DNA from: Mytilus californianus
Lineage: Eukaryota; Mollusca; Bivalvia; Mytilida; Mytilidae
Direction of reading: 5' to 3'
Length of the DNA stretch: 64,000 bases
NCBI RefSeq assembly: GCF_021869535.1
Contig: NW_026262581.1
Span: 100,492,271-100,556,270 of the forward strand
Under the pieces are notes generated by a model that was not told where the DNA came from, searched no databases, and saw only the letters and a list, made by a program, of their open reading frames with translations. Positions 48,558 to 59,177 of this stretch are shown piece after piece; the stretch's first letter is position 1, and the number at the start of each line of letters is the position of its first letter. Both the position numbers and the translations under genes were made by a program.

Positions 48558-49061
48558 TACATTAATGACACTAATTATTATTCTTGTCAACTATTTATAG
48601 TTTTGACAATTATAAGCAAATACGGTAAAATTACCCAAAAGTCGATTTTAAGGGGAATAAAGGTCGTTATTTGTAAATCTGGTATAGCTGATATTTTTTT
48701 CTGTTTACAGTTTCAGTCTATATACAGTAATAGTTTTTAAAATACATTCTGTAGTAGACAGAACGCTAAAATTGGTCGATAATCCTGTAAGGTTTCGATA
48801 CTGGTCAATTTTTGCTGTTTACAGTTTCTGTCTATAGATAGATAGATAAATCTTTATTTCCAATCGAGGACCCATTATGGGCATTATCAGTACAGTGATT
48901 TTTTTATAATAAACAATTGCAATATAGACAATAAATCAGAAGAAAAAAAACTCAAACAAGAAATATAAATTGAGTTAATAGCCATACAAACCATAATGAT
49001 AGTTTTGTTGTTCATATGCAGGAGTCACCAAGGGCACGTGCTTAAAGGACACTCTATATAT
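48558..49061. other. AT-rich spacer
   Basis: Has a short (gata)n run near 48834-48850 followed by 'aatctttatttccaatcgag', a layout often seen at the 3' ends of retroposons, but no more can be said. Confidence 0.4.
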
Positions 49062-49335
49062 AAATAAGAAGATGTAGTATGAGCGCCAATGAGACAACTC
49101 TCCATCCAAGTCACAATTTATAAAAAGTAAACAATTATAGGTCAAAGTACGGCCTTCGACACGGAGCCTTGTCTCACACCGAACAGCAAGCTATAAAGGG
49201 CCCCAAAATGACTAGTGTAAAACAATTCAAACAGGAAAACGAACGGTCTAATCTATATAAAAAAAAACGAGAAACGAGAAACACTTATGAACCATATCAA
49301 CAAACGACAACCACTGAACATCATATACCTATTAT
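49062..49335 (-). mobile_element. Penelope-like 3' tail copy, 5'-truncated
   Basis: 'aataagaagatgtagtatga', 'gccaatgagacaactctcca', 'acaattataggtcaaagtac', 'ggcctt', 'gctataaagggcccc', 'caacgacaaccactgaaca'. About 270 bp long. Confidence 0.85.
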
Positions 49336-49404
49336 AGTTATCAAGATGACACAGCATCGCTAAAATATTGTACAACAATTGTCATTTAAGACAATACCTC
49401 CTGT

Positions 49405-49592
49405 AAGTATGTATAAGAAGATGTGGTATGAGTGCCAATGAGACAACTCTCCATCCAAGTCAAAATTTATAAAAGTAAACCATTATAGGTCAAAGTACGG
49501 TCTTCAACACGGAGATTGGTTCACACCGAACAGCAAGCTATAAAGGGCCCCAAATATTACTAGTGTAAAACCATTCAAACGGGAAAACCATG
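49405..49592 (-). mobile_element. Penelope-like 3' tail copy, 5'-truncated
   Basis: Very similar to the copy 340 bp upstream, including the shared variant 'gagtgccaatgagacaactc' and 'ctccatccaagtca', but it stops at 'cgggaaaacc'. The shared variants suggest one subfamily or a local duplication. Confidence 0.85.
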
Positions 49593-50149
49593 TTTATGTT
49601 TGATCATATTTGCTCTACAAACTTTCTATATATATCTTAGTCAGTTTTAAGTTAACAGCAATGAGTAAAACAATATTGCAAATGTGTAAAATTGTCATTT
49701 ATGATCAATTGTTATTACAAGGATTTGTGTCATATTGACTATATATGCAAAACTTTCCTTGATAATTATTGGTGTTTTAAACGTTCCTATCTTTCCTTAA
49801 TAGTTTTATTTAGATAAAGTCAAAAATACGACAAAATAGTGTGTAAAAATCCCTATTAAAGTACCGTGAAAACTCCAACCTAGAATCAACTGACAATTAA
49901 GGTCATGTGACCTATATGTAGAACTTGTATTGCTGATAATGTTTATGTCCATCTATAATAGTTTTTCATGATGTGTATAAAACGCTAAGCAGATCAAGGA
50001 TTTTGAAAAAAGTTTGGAGTAATAGGTAAAAAGTCTGGATTAGGCGTAAATGTAGACTTATTTAAAGTTAGCCCTGACACCCCGGCTCCCCCCTAAATCC
50101 GCCTCTGATAACATTTTGTAAAAAATCGTTTAAGACAATAGGTATTATC
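49593..50149. other. AT-rich spacer with a possible element terminus
   Basis: 'ctaaatccgcctctg' at 50093-50107 resembles, reversed, the 'cagtggcggatccag' terminus of the element at 50764; only about 35 bp look related. Confidence 0.4.
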
Positions 50150-50200
50150 AGAGACATATAATGTATTATATGGCTCATATAATGTATTATGTGTCTCTGG
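50150..50200. repeat. palindrome, ~24 bp arms
   Basis: 'cagagacatataatgtatta' pairs with 'taatgtattatgtgtctctg', leaving almost no loop. Confidence 0.85.
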
Positions 50201-50369
50201 TATTATACATGTAATAGTCAGAGAGATTGCCATGCATAAGCCGTTTGACTGGCTTGTTTTTGGAACTCACTGTGGCCGTCCCGTATGTCAGAGGTCAAAG
50301 AAATTACCGACTTTTGGGAGTCGTCTGATAATTTTGGTATAAAAAGAGAGTAGGTAGATATTGACACTC

Positions 50370-50500
50370 TAAGGTTCATCAGAAGGAATTGAAAAAAATG
50401 GCCGTGTTTACACCACAAAATTTACTCTGGGTCTGTGACAGACAAACGGCTGTGCACTTAGGAAAGTTTTCAGGCATAGAATTAAGAAACTACGTAATTA
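50370..50500 (+). repeat. dispersed repeat ('ccgtgtttacacca'), plus copy
   Basis: 'ctaaggttcatcagaaggaa', 'atggccgtgtttacaccaca', 'ttaggaaagttttcaggcat'. It recurs reversed at 50985-51090 and direct at 51350-51450. Confidence 0.65.
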
Positions 50501-50763
50501 AAACTTGAATGCATTTTATGTTTCAGAAAATTAAACACTTACCTAAAATTTGAGACTCCTTTTTTTTAAGACTGCAGAACGGGTAATAAAATAAACAAAC
50601 ACTCGAGTTTTATTTGATATGGTCACTCATTTACACAGTTTATATTACCTATTGTTGTGCAGATATCTATTGTCCATCAATCAATACAACTCACTACAAT
50701 CATTTACATAGGGGAACATCTCCAACATTTTTCCAAACTTAATTTAGTTTGGCACCTTCTGTG

Positions 50764-50928
50764 CAGTGGCGGATCCAGGGGAAAAGGGGGGGGGGGGGTG
50801 GTTCGGGGGTTGGAACCCCCTTTTTTTACGATCAATGCATTTGAATGGGGACATATAGTTGGAACCCCCCCCTTTTATCCTGGGTTAGGACCCCCTCCCC
50901 CTTTTATAAATGGCTGGATCCGCCCCTG
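50764..50928 (+). mobile_element. short inverted-repeat DNA element (cagtggcggatccag termini)
   Basis: Begins 'cagtggcggatccag' and ends 'ctggatccgcccctg', a 15 bp inverted repeat with one mismatch. The interior has long G and C runs and 'gatcaatgcatttgaatgg'. Length 165 bp, no coding capacity. No duplication flanks it (cttctgtg versus an A-run). Termini of this kind are widespread in invertebrates; the superfamily cannot be fixed from this copy. Confidence 0.85.
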
Positions 50929-50984
50929 AAAAAAAAGGAACCTCAAAATCCAGAAAAGTTTATACGCATAAAATGCATTTAAAA

Positions 50985-51090
50985 TTTAAATCTCTAGTTC
51001 CTGTCATGCCTTAAAACTTTTCCAGGTGCACAAGTTTGTGTGTACTCAGAGTAAAATGTGTGGTGTAAATACGGCCATATTAGCCCTAGA
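50985..51090 (-). repeat. dispersed repeat ('ccgtgtttacacca'), minus copy
   Basis: 'catgccttaaaacttttcca' and 'ggtgtaaatacggccata' are the reverse of the words at 50370-50500. The two copies form an inverted pair around the 50764 element. Confidence 0.6.
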
Positions 51091-51349
51091 TTGGATATTA
51101 CAAATTTTTCAGTTCCGTAATTGGTTCTTTTTTTAACACGGCTTACTCCATTTCCGGTTGTGAATCGTGCAGAAGATTTTTTCCTAAAAACATCAAATGG
51201 TTTAGAAAACCTGACAGTTGCTCGTAGATCGATTTATTCTTGCAGTGAGAATAGTATTTTACTAAAGGGTTAGTTTGATAATATTTGGTAAACTTTAGGG
51301 ACGTTGCAGTTTTATGTGTCAGTACAAACGGACTTCACAGCCACAGGCA
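51091..51349. other. spacer
   Basis: Nothing recognised. Confidence 0.4.
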
Positions 51350-51450
51350 CTTACTTAAGGTTCATCAAAACGAATGGACAAAAATGACCGTATTTACACC
51401 TCAAAAACTACTCCGAGTACATACTTACCTATGTAGTTTGGAAAGTTTTA
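51350..51450 (+). repeat. dispersed repeat ('ccgtgtttacacca'), second plus copy
   Basis: 'ttaaggttcatcaaaacgaa', 'atgaccgtatttacacctca', 'ggaaagttttaaggcctggc'. The 91-codon frame crossing it is not accepted. Confidence 0.6.
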
Positions 51451-51654
51451 AGGCCTGGCATCCTGAGCGCAGCTGGATACGACCGCAGAGGTCCAACCCT
51501 GAACAGTTGGGGCAAAAATGGACACAATATTCACGCTTGATCATGTTGATACAGGTCTGAATTTGGATTGTAATTAAATATTTGACACATAATAGGTTTC
51601 TGACACCGAATAACTGTAGTCAAGAACTTAGAATTGGATATATGATTTGAATTT

Positions 51655-52112
51655 ATATTCAATTTTTTGCTTTTGTGCAATACACTATGCTGTTGTGAAA
51701 CTGACCCCCCCCCTTAAAAATAAAAAAAATTACACCCCTTTTTTTTGCTTTTGTGAAATACACTATGCTGTTGCGTATTGATCCCCCCTCCAAAAAAAAA
51801 ATTTAACCCCCCCTTTTTTGCAAAAAGAAATATTTGAAGAAATTTTCTTTTTAATTTCTGAAATCTGAAATGAAAAAAAAAATTGCCCCCCACAATTTCT
51901 TTTTTACCCCCCTCCCCCCTAAATTCCCCCCCCCCTTTTTCCAAAAAAAAAATTCTTTCCCTCAAGATATGGTCATAATCTCAATTCACATTTTCAATGG
52001 AGTTTGCAACCATAATTACAAATGTAAATACATCATTACATTATAAAAGTCTTAAAATAGAAAAAAAAAATCCCCCCCCAAATTTTTTTTTGAACCCCTT
52101 ATGATTCATCAC
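51655..52112. repeat. C-run / A-run rich low-complexity region
   Basis: Alternating runs of 6-10 C and 6-10 A or T. Two copies of 'tttgcttttgtg.aatacact' with 'atgctgttg' start it (51667 and 51745). The 83-codon minus-strand frame is Gly/Lys/Phe-rich solely because of these runs. Confidence 0.8.
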
Positions 52113-52116
52113 CCCC

Positions 52117-52828
52117 CAAACTCAATCCCAGCCTTCCCTTTGTGGTATGGTACCTTGCAGTACAATTTCAGAGAGATCCATACACTTGAACACAAGTTAT
52201 TGTCTGGAAACTAGAAAAATGCTTATTTTTGGCCCCTTATTCCTAAACGATTTGGGCAATTACCCCCAAACTCAATTCCAGCTTTCCCTTTGTGATATGG
52301 AACCTTGTAGTACAATTTCAGAAAGATCCATACACTTACACACAAGTTATTGCCATGAAACTAGAAAAATGCTTGTTTTTTGCCCCTTTTTTGCCCCTAA
52401 TTCCTAAAATTTGGAGGCAATTACCCCCAAAATCAATCCCAGCATTCCCTTTTTGATATAGAAGCTTGTGGTACAATGTCAGAGAGATCCATACCCTTAC
52501 ACACAAGTTATGTCTGGAAGTTACAAAAATGCTTATTTTTGGCCCCTTTTTGGCCCCTAATTCCTTAACTGTTGGTACCATAACCCCCAAAATCAATCCA
52601 ACCTTCACTTTGTGGTATGGTACCTTGCAGTACAATTTCAGAGAGATCCATACACTTGAACACAAGTTATTGTCTGGAAACTAGAAAAATGCTTGTTTTT
52701 TGGCCCCAAATTCCAAAACGTTTAGGGCAATTACTCCCAAACTCAAACCCAGCTTTCCCTTTGTGATATGGAACCTTGTAGTACAATTTCATAAAGATCC
52801 ATACACTTACACACAAGTTATTGTAGTC
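52117..52828. repeat. tandem repeat, 150-161 bp x ~4.7
   Basis: 'ccccaaactcaatcccagc' type starts occur at 52117, 52267, 52428, 52588 and 52738. Each unit contains 'tacaatttcagagagatcca', 'tacacttacacacaagttat' and 'actagaaaaatgctt'. Frames of 72-109 codons on both strands are by-products. Confidence 0.93.
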
Positions 52829-53739
52829 TCCATGGGGGATTTTAAGCGCAAGAGGACCTAATGCTCCTCTTATATTGTCATAAGTGTCCTTCATCTACTA
52901 CTATATTGTTTGTATGAGTATATATGTGCTTAAATACCCTTTTAACTCATTTAAATGACTGTTTTGAGATCTTCAGTTTAAATAATAAAGAATTTCAAAA
53001 TTCAGGTCAACACCTCTCATGGGGGATATCCCCATAAATCGGGATAGTTGGCAGGTATGCATATTTCTATAGCAATGGCTATTTTGCTGGCGTTGGCAAT
53101 ATAGTGAATTTGTTATTTTGCCAGTTCTGTGTTAAGAGTGAATTTTGATATTTACTTTTGAAAAGTACTACGAAAATGTTTATTGTCAACATAAAAGAAT
53201 CAAATTATTACTCTGATTTACTCATAATGTTAAATAAGATAACAGTAACAATATTTGAGATACATATAATCGTTTAAAAACATTGATGAGTCAAAGTGAA
53301 AATAAGAATTTGTAAAAAGATATAAAAATAAAAATATTGAGCATCCATTTGTAGCAATGGAATCATATCAAAAAATTTAGTTCTAAAATCAGTCACAGTC
53401 TAATGCTACATGTATAAATAAGAATAAAATCTTAGATTTTTTAATTGTATGTGTAACGGTTTATTTCGTCCTCTGTGATATTTTTTCTGACAGAAGATTT
53501 GTCACCGGAAATAGTTTCCAGACATGGACATGGAAAATAGTTTAACTAAACAAGTTGAACACATGCTTTTATATTGACTTACGCAATCAGCATTCCCCTT
53601 TTTAAACGAGTACAAAATAAGACGTAAAACAGAACATAATTTCATGCCAAATAACATGAGTACAGCAATTATCGATAATGTTGAATAACTTTACAAGTTT
53701 AAAAGTAAATACATGAAATATTAACCTCAAAAGAGGGAC
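52829..53739. other. AT-rich spacer
   Basis: 'ctcatgggggatatccccat' near 53016 and 'ggctattttgctggc' near 53076 are words that recur near 55690-55870. No gene. Confidence 0.45.
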
Positions 53740-54120
53740 GAAAGATACCAGAGGGACAGTCAAACTCATAGATCGAAAACAAACTGACAACGCCATGGCC
53801 AAAAATAAAATGACAAACAGACAAATAATAGTACAGGTGACAAAACATAGAAAACTTAAGACTAAGCAACATGAACCCCACCAATAACTGGGGGTGATCT
53901 CAGGTGCTCCGGAAGGGTAAGCAGATCTTGCTCCAGATGTGGCACCCATAGTGTTGCTTATAATTACAAATCCGGTAAATAGTCTAATTCGGTAGGTCAC
54001 ATTCGTGAAAAGGGAAGGGTATTCAATTGTAGTTACGACATAAGGAACATATCCGATATCATCTGTGAAATGGTTATTCCGTAACGGTCAACCAACTCTC
54101 GACAACTTGATAATCTGAAG
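53740..54120 (+). repeat. dispersed repeat ('ccggaagggtaagcagatc'), longest copy
   Basis: 'gagggacagtcaaactcata', 'ccatggccaaaaataaaatg', 'gctccggaagggtaagcaga', 'gatgtggcacccatagtgtt', 'taattcggtaggtcacattc', 'gtaacggtcaaccaactctc'. The 132-codon minus-strand frame (53602-54000) lies inside this repeat and is rejected. Confidence 0.72.
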
Positions 54121-54451
54121 AAATTTCGTACTGTAATTCCGAATTCATTTCGTAGTTTACAATCAAATTGATACATCCGGTTTTCCAGTTTACATTCAGA
54201 ATCAAAAGATGCATGTTGCATAGTATATTACTATGACATACGCTGTTTAAAGTCATTAAAACCTTTTTAGTTGTAAATGTTTGCCCTCCAAATCTTTCTT
54301 TAGCGTTTTAAAAAACGGGTACGAAACTTCTTGTTGTTGATGCTGCAAATTGTCGATACCGGTTCATGACTTCTGACAGTGAAAAAAAAAAAGATCCCCC
54401 CGATTTTTAAGCCATATTCATTACCAAAATAGCAAGAAAACAACATGGGAA
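54121..54451. other. AT-rich spacer
   Basis: Nothing recognised apart from an A-run/C-run at 54380-54400. Confidence 0.4.
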
Positions 54452-54932
54452 CCTTAAGGTATAAAACCACTAATTCATAGCCCCATTGCTTTCTATGTTA
54501 AATTCTGCAATTTCAAGCATTAATGGCTACTTTGTCTTAAGTTCAAATAAAGTGGCAGTTATTTCATGTCAAAACTGTACCTTATCCTGACTTGTGCTGA
54601 AAAAATCAACATACCTTTAATTGCATTTTAGAGCATACTGGTTCCCGGAAGTTTGATAGTACAAAAACAGGAACTTCTGATATGAACAACAGGCCAAATG
54701 AGCCCTCCTATTAAAATTTCATATACTTCTTTATTATTCAAATAAACCTTTCAACAAGGGTTCTACAGTGATCCCAAGTCCCCAACCTTTCATTTGATAC
54801 TAAAACTACCCAAATATTCCCACTATTGACAAAGATACAGCTATGCGTAGGAACTATTTTGTTTAAAATATGTACTACTTTCTTGTATGTTCTTTCCAAC
54901 CGGGCCTGAATTAGTGGTTCTATACCTTAAGG
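54452..54932. mobile_element. inverted-repeat DNA element, ~481 bp, 26 bp TIR
   Basis: The left end 'ccttaaggtataaaaccact' followed by 'aattca' and the right end, reversed, 'ccttaaggtatagaaccact' followed by 'aattca', give 25 of 26 matching bases. The interior is non-coding. No clear flanking duplication. A non-autonomous element. Confidence 0.85.
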
Positions 54933-55689
54933 ACAGCTTGTGGTCATTCTTGACTAAGGGGGAGCCATGCAGGTTTGGCATTGGAATTGTTACAAATGAC
55001 AATTAATGAAAATATTGGTTTTCTATAATGAAATAAATATAATAAGCAATATATCAGCCTGTTCACCATTTCTTACATGGAAATGAAGGAATGAAATACT
55101 TTGGATGACGCCACTCCGTAGACGCAGGTTTTTGTCATGGTGAAAGTTCCTCCATTGTTAAATTTTCATCCATGGAGATCCCTGACAATTGTTTGGGTTT
55201 TTTTAATCACTCCTTTAGCTTTTATTCAATTTCTTCATTATTAGTCCATAGTATTTTCAAAGATTTAGTTTTTTATTAACTTTTCAATATTTTAATCGTT
55301 AAATATGACTACTTTTGCTGAAAACAACAATTTTGCACCATCTATCAGTAAAACTTTCTGGTCAAAATTTCATGTCAATGGAAAATATCTCACAGTGAAA
55401 TAATTTCCTGTGGAAAGAATCTTACACTATCATATGTAATATTTTTTCTGCCATATGTTATTTCATCCTGGAAAGAATTATGCTTTACATATGTTGTAGA
55501 AAATAAAAATTAAAAATCTCATAGCAAACATAAGTTTAATAAAAAATATACTGTCTAACAAAATCAATTACATACATGTAGCTTCAAAATCAACAATGTT
55601 TTAAATTAAATTTGCTTTTGAAATAATAGTCAGTTCTTTGAATTGCATATCTGTAAACAAAATCTTTTCATACTGGCAAAATTGGCTTC
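54933..55689. other. AT-rich spacer
   Basis: Nothing recognised. Confidence 0.4.
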
Positions 55690-55870
55690 TGCTTAATAAC
55701 TAGAGCCAGCAAAATAGCATATTTTCTATTTTTCCAGTGCCAGCAAAATAGCCATTGCTATAGAAATATGCTGTTTAGCCAGCCTTTATTAAGATTTTTT
55801 AACCAGAGCCGGCAAAATACCATAATTTCTATTTTGCCATTGCCAGCAAAATAGCCACTGCCAAAATAAT
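55690..55870. repeat. short repeats of 'gccagcaaaatagcca'
   Basis: Variants of 'agccagcaaaatagc' occur at about 55705, 55740, 55807 and 55849, with 'attttctattttgcca' words between them. An inverted relative is near 53076-53125. Confidence 0.65.
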
Positions 55871-56365
55871 ACCCCACATTATAAAACCCTAATTGACAAA
55901 CTTTACTTTGTACTTGCTGTTTTCTTTCTGAAATAATGTCTGATATTGTGCTGTGCTCCTTGTGAGCATTTTTTCCTTTTCATATTTCTTGTATTAGTTT
56001 TAATTTACTTGTGGGCAAGTTTGCAGTTACTTTTAGTTGGAATCAATGAGTGTGAAACCATCTGTAAAACATAAATGTTATTGGTTGGGCAATTGGAGGT
56101 CTTGTTAGATTGAACACCTTTATTATCTGTAAGAGGCGATGTCAGGTCTGAATTTAAAAAGATGGAACTCTTTTTTTCCCCCAGTATTTTTTTTCATTTG
56201 CATGATATAATGGAAATATCTATAGATAAAGCCACATTGCTTTTATGACTTGACCACACAGCAAATATTGCTTTTATGAATCAAGCACAATGCAATAATT
56301 CCTTAATTAAAAACTAAAGTGAAAATAACAAAATTGAAAAGAGAGCTTATTTAATCAATCTTAAT
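55871..56365. other. AT-rich spacer
   Basis: Nothing recognised. Confidence 0.4.
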
Positions 56366-56737
56366 ATGTATAAAAGTGGATGTGGGTATTATGTCAATGA
56401 GACTGCAACGGAAGCAAGACAACTTTCCCCACTGCAAAATCGCCCCACTTTTCCACCAACTCACCCCACTCTTGTTTACCCACTCGCCCCACTTATGAAA
56501 AAGGGTAAAATCATGTTGAATTTAGTCCAGAAAACAAACATCTTAAACAGTTACAATGGTCAATAACATCATACATCACAGAAATGCTGATACTTACTTC
56601 TTTCTGCTTCGTTTCAACCAAAAGAAATAAAAGTAAAAATAAAACAAGATCCATTTCTATGGTTTCATCAGTATTCATTTAATTCTTAAGTAGGGCGAGT
56701 TGGTAGGCCTTAATTCAGTACGGTTTAATTCTTTTTT

Positions 56738-57483
56738 ATGCCCCCACCGTAGTGGAGGGAGCATTAAGTTTTACCCTTGTCTGTCTGTATGTACGTACGT
56801 CCCAAAATTCATTTCCGTTCTCTAACTTTAGTTTGCCTCAACCAAATGTTATGAAACTTATACACAATGCTTATTACCACAAAAAAAAACAGATCTAGTT
56901 TGAATTTGGGTAGCGTCACTTTTACCATTCTAGAGTTGTGCCTCTTTACAAATGGAAAAATTGCTGAATTTTTCGTTTCCGTTCTCTTTCTTTAAATTGC
57001 CTCAACCAAATGTTATGAAACTTATAAACAATGCTTATTACCACAAAACACAGATCAAGTTTGAATATGGGTAGCGTCACTTTTACCATTCTAGAGTTAT
57101 GCCCCTTTACAAATGGAAAAATTGCTGAATTTTTCGGTTCCGTTCTCTTTCTTTAGTTTGCCTCAAACAAATGTTATGAAACTTATATGCAATGCTTATT
57201 ACCACAAAACATAGATCAAGTATGAATTTTGGTGGCCTCACTTTTACTGTTCTAAAGTTATGCCCCTTTACAATTGGAAAAATTGCTGAATTTTTTGTTT
57301 TTGTTCTCTTAAGTTTGCCTCAAGCAAATGTTATGAAACTTATACACAATGCTTATTACCACAAAACACAGATGAAGAACAGATTTGGGTAGTGTCACTT
57401 TTACTGTTGTTGAGTTATGTCTCTTTATAATCTTATATACAAGCGGGGGCATCATCTGTGTCCCATGGACACATTCCCCATTT
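56738..57483 (+). mobile_element. 'atgcccccac' repeat element nested in the hAT-like element
   Basis: Begins 'atgcccccaccgtagtggag' and 'ggagcattaagtt', then 'ttgtctgtctgtatgtacgt', then four tandem units, then 'gcgggggcatcatctgtgtc' and 'cccatggacacattcccc'. It sits between 'taattctttttt' and 'tttcattagtggg', which together restore the repeat unit of the host element. A left-end fragment of a related copy is in ALG2 intron 2 (61482). Confidence 0.7.
56810..57430 (+). repeat. tandem repeat, ~160 bp x 4, inside the nested element
   Basis: 'aatgttatgaaacttata' recurs with unit anchors at 56846, 57010, 57171 and 57328 (164, 161, 157 bp). Each unit has 'aatgcttattaccacaaaa' and 'tcacttttaccattctagag' and ends 'gaaaaattgctgaatttttc' (unit 4 is less complete). 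Confidence 0.93.
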
Positions 57484-57800
57484 ATTTCATTAGTGGGTCC
57501 ACTTAGCAGAAATTAAACTCCTTTTCATAAGATGGGCGAGTTAGTAGTCTTTAATGTAGTATGGTTAAATTTTTTTTCATTAGTGGGGAGAGTTAGCAGA
57601 CCTTTATTCATCGTGATTAAACTCTTTTTCATAAGTGGGGCTAGTTGGCAGGACTAAATTATCGGGATTTTAATATTTTTTTCATAAGTGGGGCCAGTTG
57701 GCAAGACTAAATTCCCCGTAATTAAACTCTTTTTCATATGTGGAGCGAGTTGGCAGGACTAAATTCAACGTGATTTTACCCTTTTTTATAAGTTGGGCAA
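57484..57800. repeat. subterminal array, 52-53 bp x 6
   Basis: 'agttggcaggactaaatt' type words occur at 57644, 57697 and 57749, and diverged versions at 57502, 57540 and 57592. A further unit lies left of the nested element at about 56690-56737. Linker: 'ctctttttcataagtgggg'. Confidence 0.88.
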
Positions 57801-57945
57801 TTTAGTGTGGGTCGATTTGGCAGTGGGGCGAGTTGTCATGGATTCACTGCAACCAAACAAACAAAAAACAAAACCCAAAGGACATCTAGGGGTCAACATA
57901 CACTAATGGTCTTCAATAACATGTGCTTATACCAAAATTTATAGT

Positions 57946-58436
57946 GAAGTTCTAAATTGCCCTGAATCTAAGCAAGTTGATCTGCATTTTAAAATCATTA
58001 TACAAAAATCTATTAAAAAATTACCTCTCATGTACGGTACATATAACATTGAGGTGTATGACTCTACAAACTTAACATTACATTTCACTTTTCCTGATGT
58101 TGTTGAAGATTTTTCTTTTAAATGATTATTATTAGTCATGATTTATGAATTCTTAATGGATACTGATTTCTACATAACCATCCATGGCCCTATCAAATTT
58201 AATATTTTCCTGTACATGTATTTGGAATAACATTAACATTACTAAATTTGTTATAACCATAAAACATCTGTCAACTTGTTTTAATGAAGCTCTAGACTTT
58301 CTCTCACTTAATTTCTTGATTTGAAATGTAAATGTTCCTTTCTATAATACCCCCTAAAAAAAATCCCTCAAAAACAAATAATAAAAAAAACAATACAATT
58401 ACAAACAAGCATTCTGTGAGTATTGCCATCAATATA
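57946..58436. other. AT-rich spacer
   Basis: Nothing recognised. Confidence 0.4.
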
Positions 58437-59097
58437 TAGTCCCCTACCGGTTACAAATTCATTTTAATGGAACGAAATTCTATCTTGATCTATAACTTGT
58501 CATGGTGTAAACTACATAAAAATATCAAGTCAAAATCTTCAAGCATGACGAAAAAAACTGTTGAAAACTGATTATTTAAGTGAATTTTCTATGTCCAAAG
58601 ACCATAACTCTGCACAAAATTATCAGACGAACAAAATTCCAACTTGATATGTAACTTGTCATGATAAAACTATATACTAATTATCAAATCAATATCTTCA
58701 TGAATGACAAACAAACCTACCACTAAATTCTTCAAACAATTTACCAAAGAAAAGGAAAAAAATCCAAAATGTCATTTTGTCTTTTAAATCTTTTAAAAAA
58801 TGAGTTATTTCCCTTTGAACAGAAATCTACTAATTAATAAGTATTTCATCAAAAATTTAATTCTAGGGAAAGGGCTTTAACTGAACAAAGAGAAAAGCTA
58901 AAATCGTTAAAATTGAACTTGACCTGTGACTTGTCATGATAAATCAATAAACTAAATATCAAATCAATATCTTCAAGCATGAAGAAAAAAAGTCTGGAAA
59001 ACTGATTTGCCGGACTGACAGATGGACTGACAGACAGACAGACAGACAGACGGAGTGCAAACCTAAAGTCCTCTTCGACTTTGTTGGTAGGGGACTA
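58437..59097. mobile_element. inverted-repeat DNA element beside ALG2, 661 bp
   Basis: The left end 'tagtcccctacc' (58437-58448) is the exact reverse complement of the right end 'ggtaggggacta' (59086-59097). Inside are three diverged copies of a unit with 'aacttgtcatgataaa' and 'atatcttcaagcatgaagaa' (anchors 58495, 58654, 58929) and a (gaca)n run at about 59026-59050. If the outer TA is the target duplication, this fits Tc1/mariner-type insertion. It ends about 80 bp before the ALG2 start codon. Confidence 0.85.
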
Positions 59098-59177
59098 AAA
59101 AAAGTTCATAAAGAAATGAAACATTTTGTGATGAAGGCTAAAAACATACTTTGTGTAATTCCAGATTTTTCTCAGTA

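Larger units (their letters stand above)
56410..57845. mobile_element. non-autonomous inverted-repeat transposon with 8 bp TSD (hAT-like)
   Basis: 1436 bp flanked by 'actgcaac' at 56402-56409 and 57846-57853. The outer ~37 bp of both ends pair, most strongly over 'gacaact..ccccactgc.aa' (56418 inwards). The left arm also carries an inverted copy of the 52-53 bp unit found in the right arm ('cttatgaaaaagggtaaaat', 56486). An 8 bp duplication is usual for hAT elements, with P elements an alternative; no transposase is present. The interior is interrupted by another element at about 56738-57483. Confidence 0.8.
56366..57945. repeat. short dispersed repeat split by an insertion
   Basis: The left part (56366-56409) reads 'aaaagtggatgtgggtatta' then 'gtcaatgagactgcaac'. 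The right part (57846-57945) reads 'actgcaaccaaac', an A-rich run, 'aaaggacatctaggggtcaa' and 'ggtcttcaataacat'. Joined at the duplicated actgcaac, the two parts give the same order as the copies at 20145 and 26838. Confidence 0.82.

Noticed and set aside
51655-52112. Gly-rich protein on the minus strand
   Set aside because: The composition is entirely from C and A homopolymer runs.
53602-54000. 132-codon minus-strand frame with hydrophobic stretches
   Set aside because: It overlaps the 'ccggaagggtaag' dispersed repeat; the hydrophobic segments come from T-rich codons.
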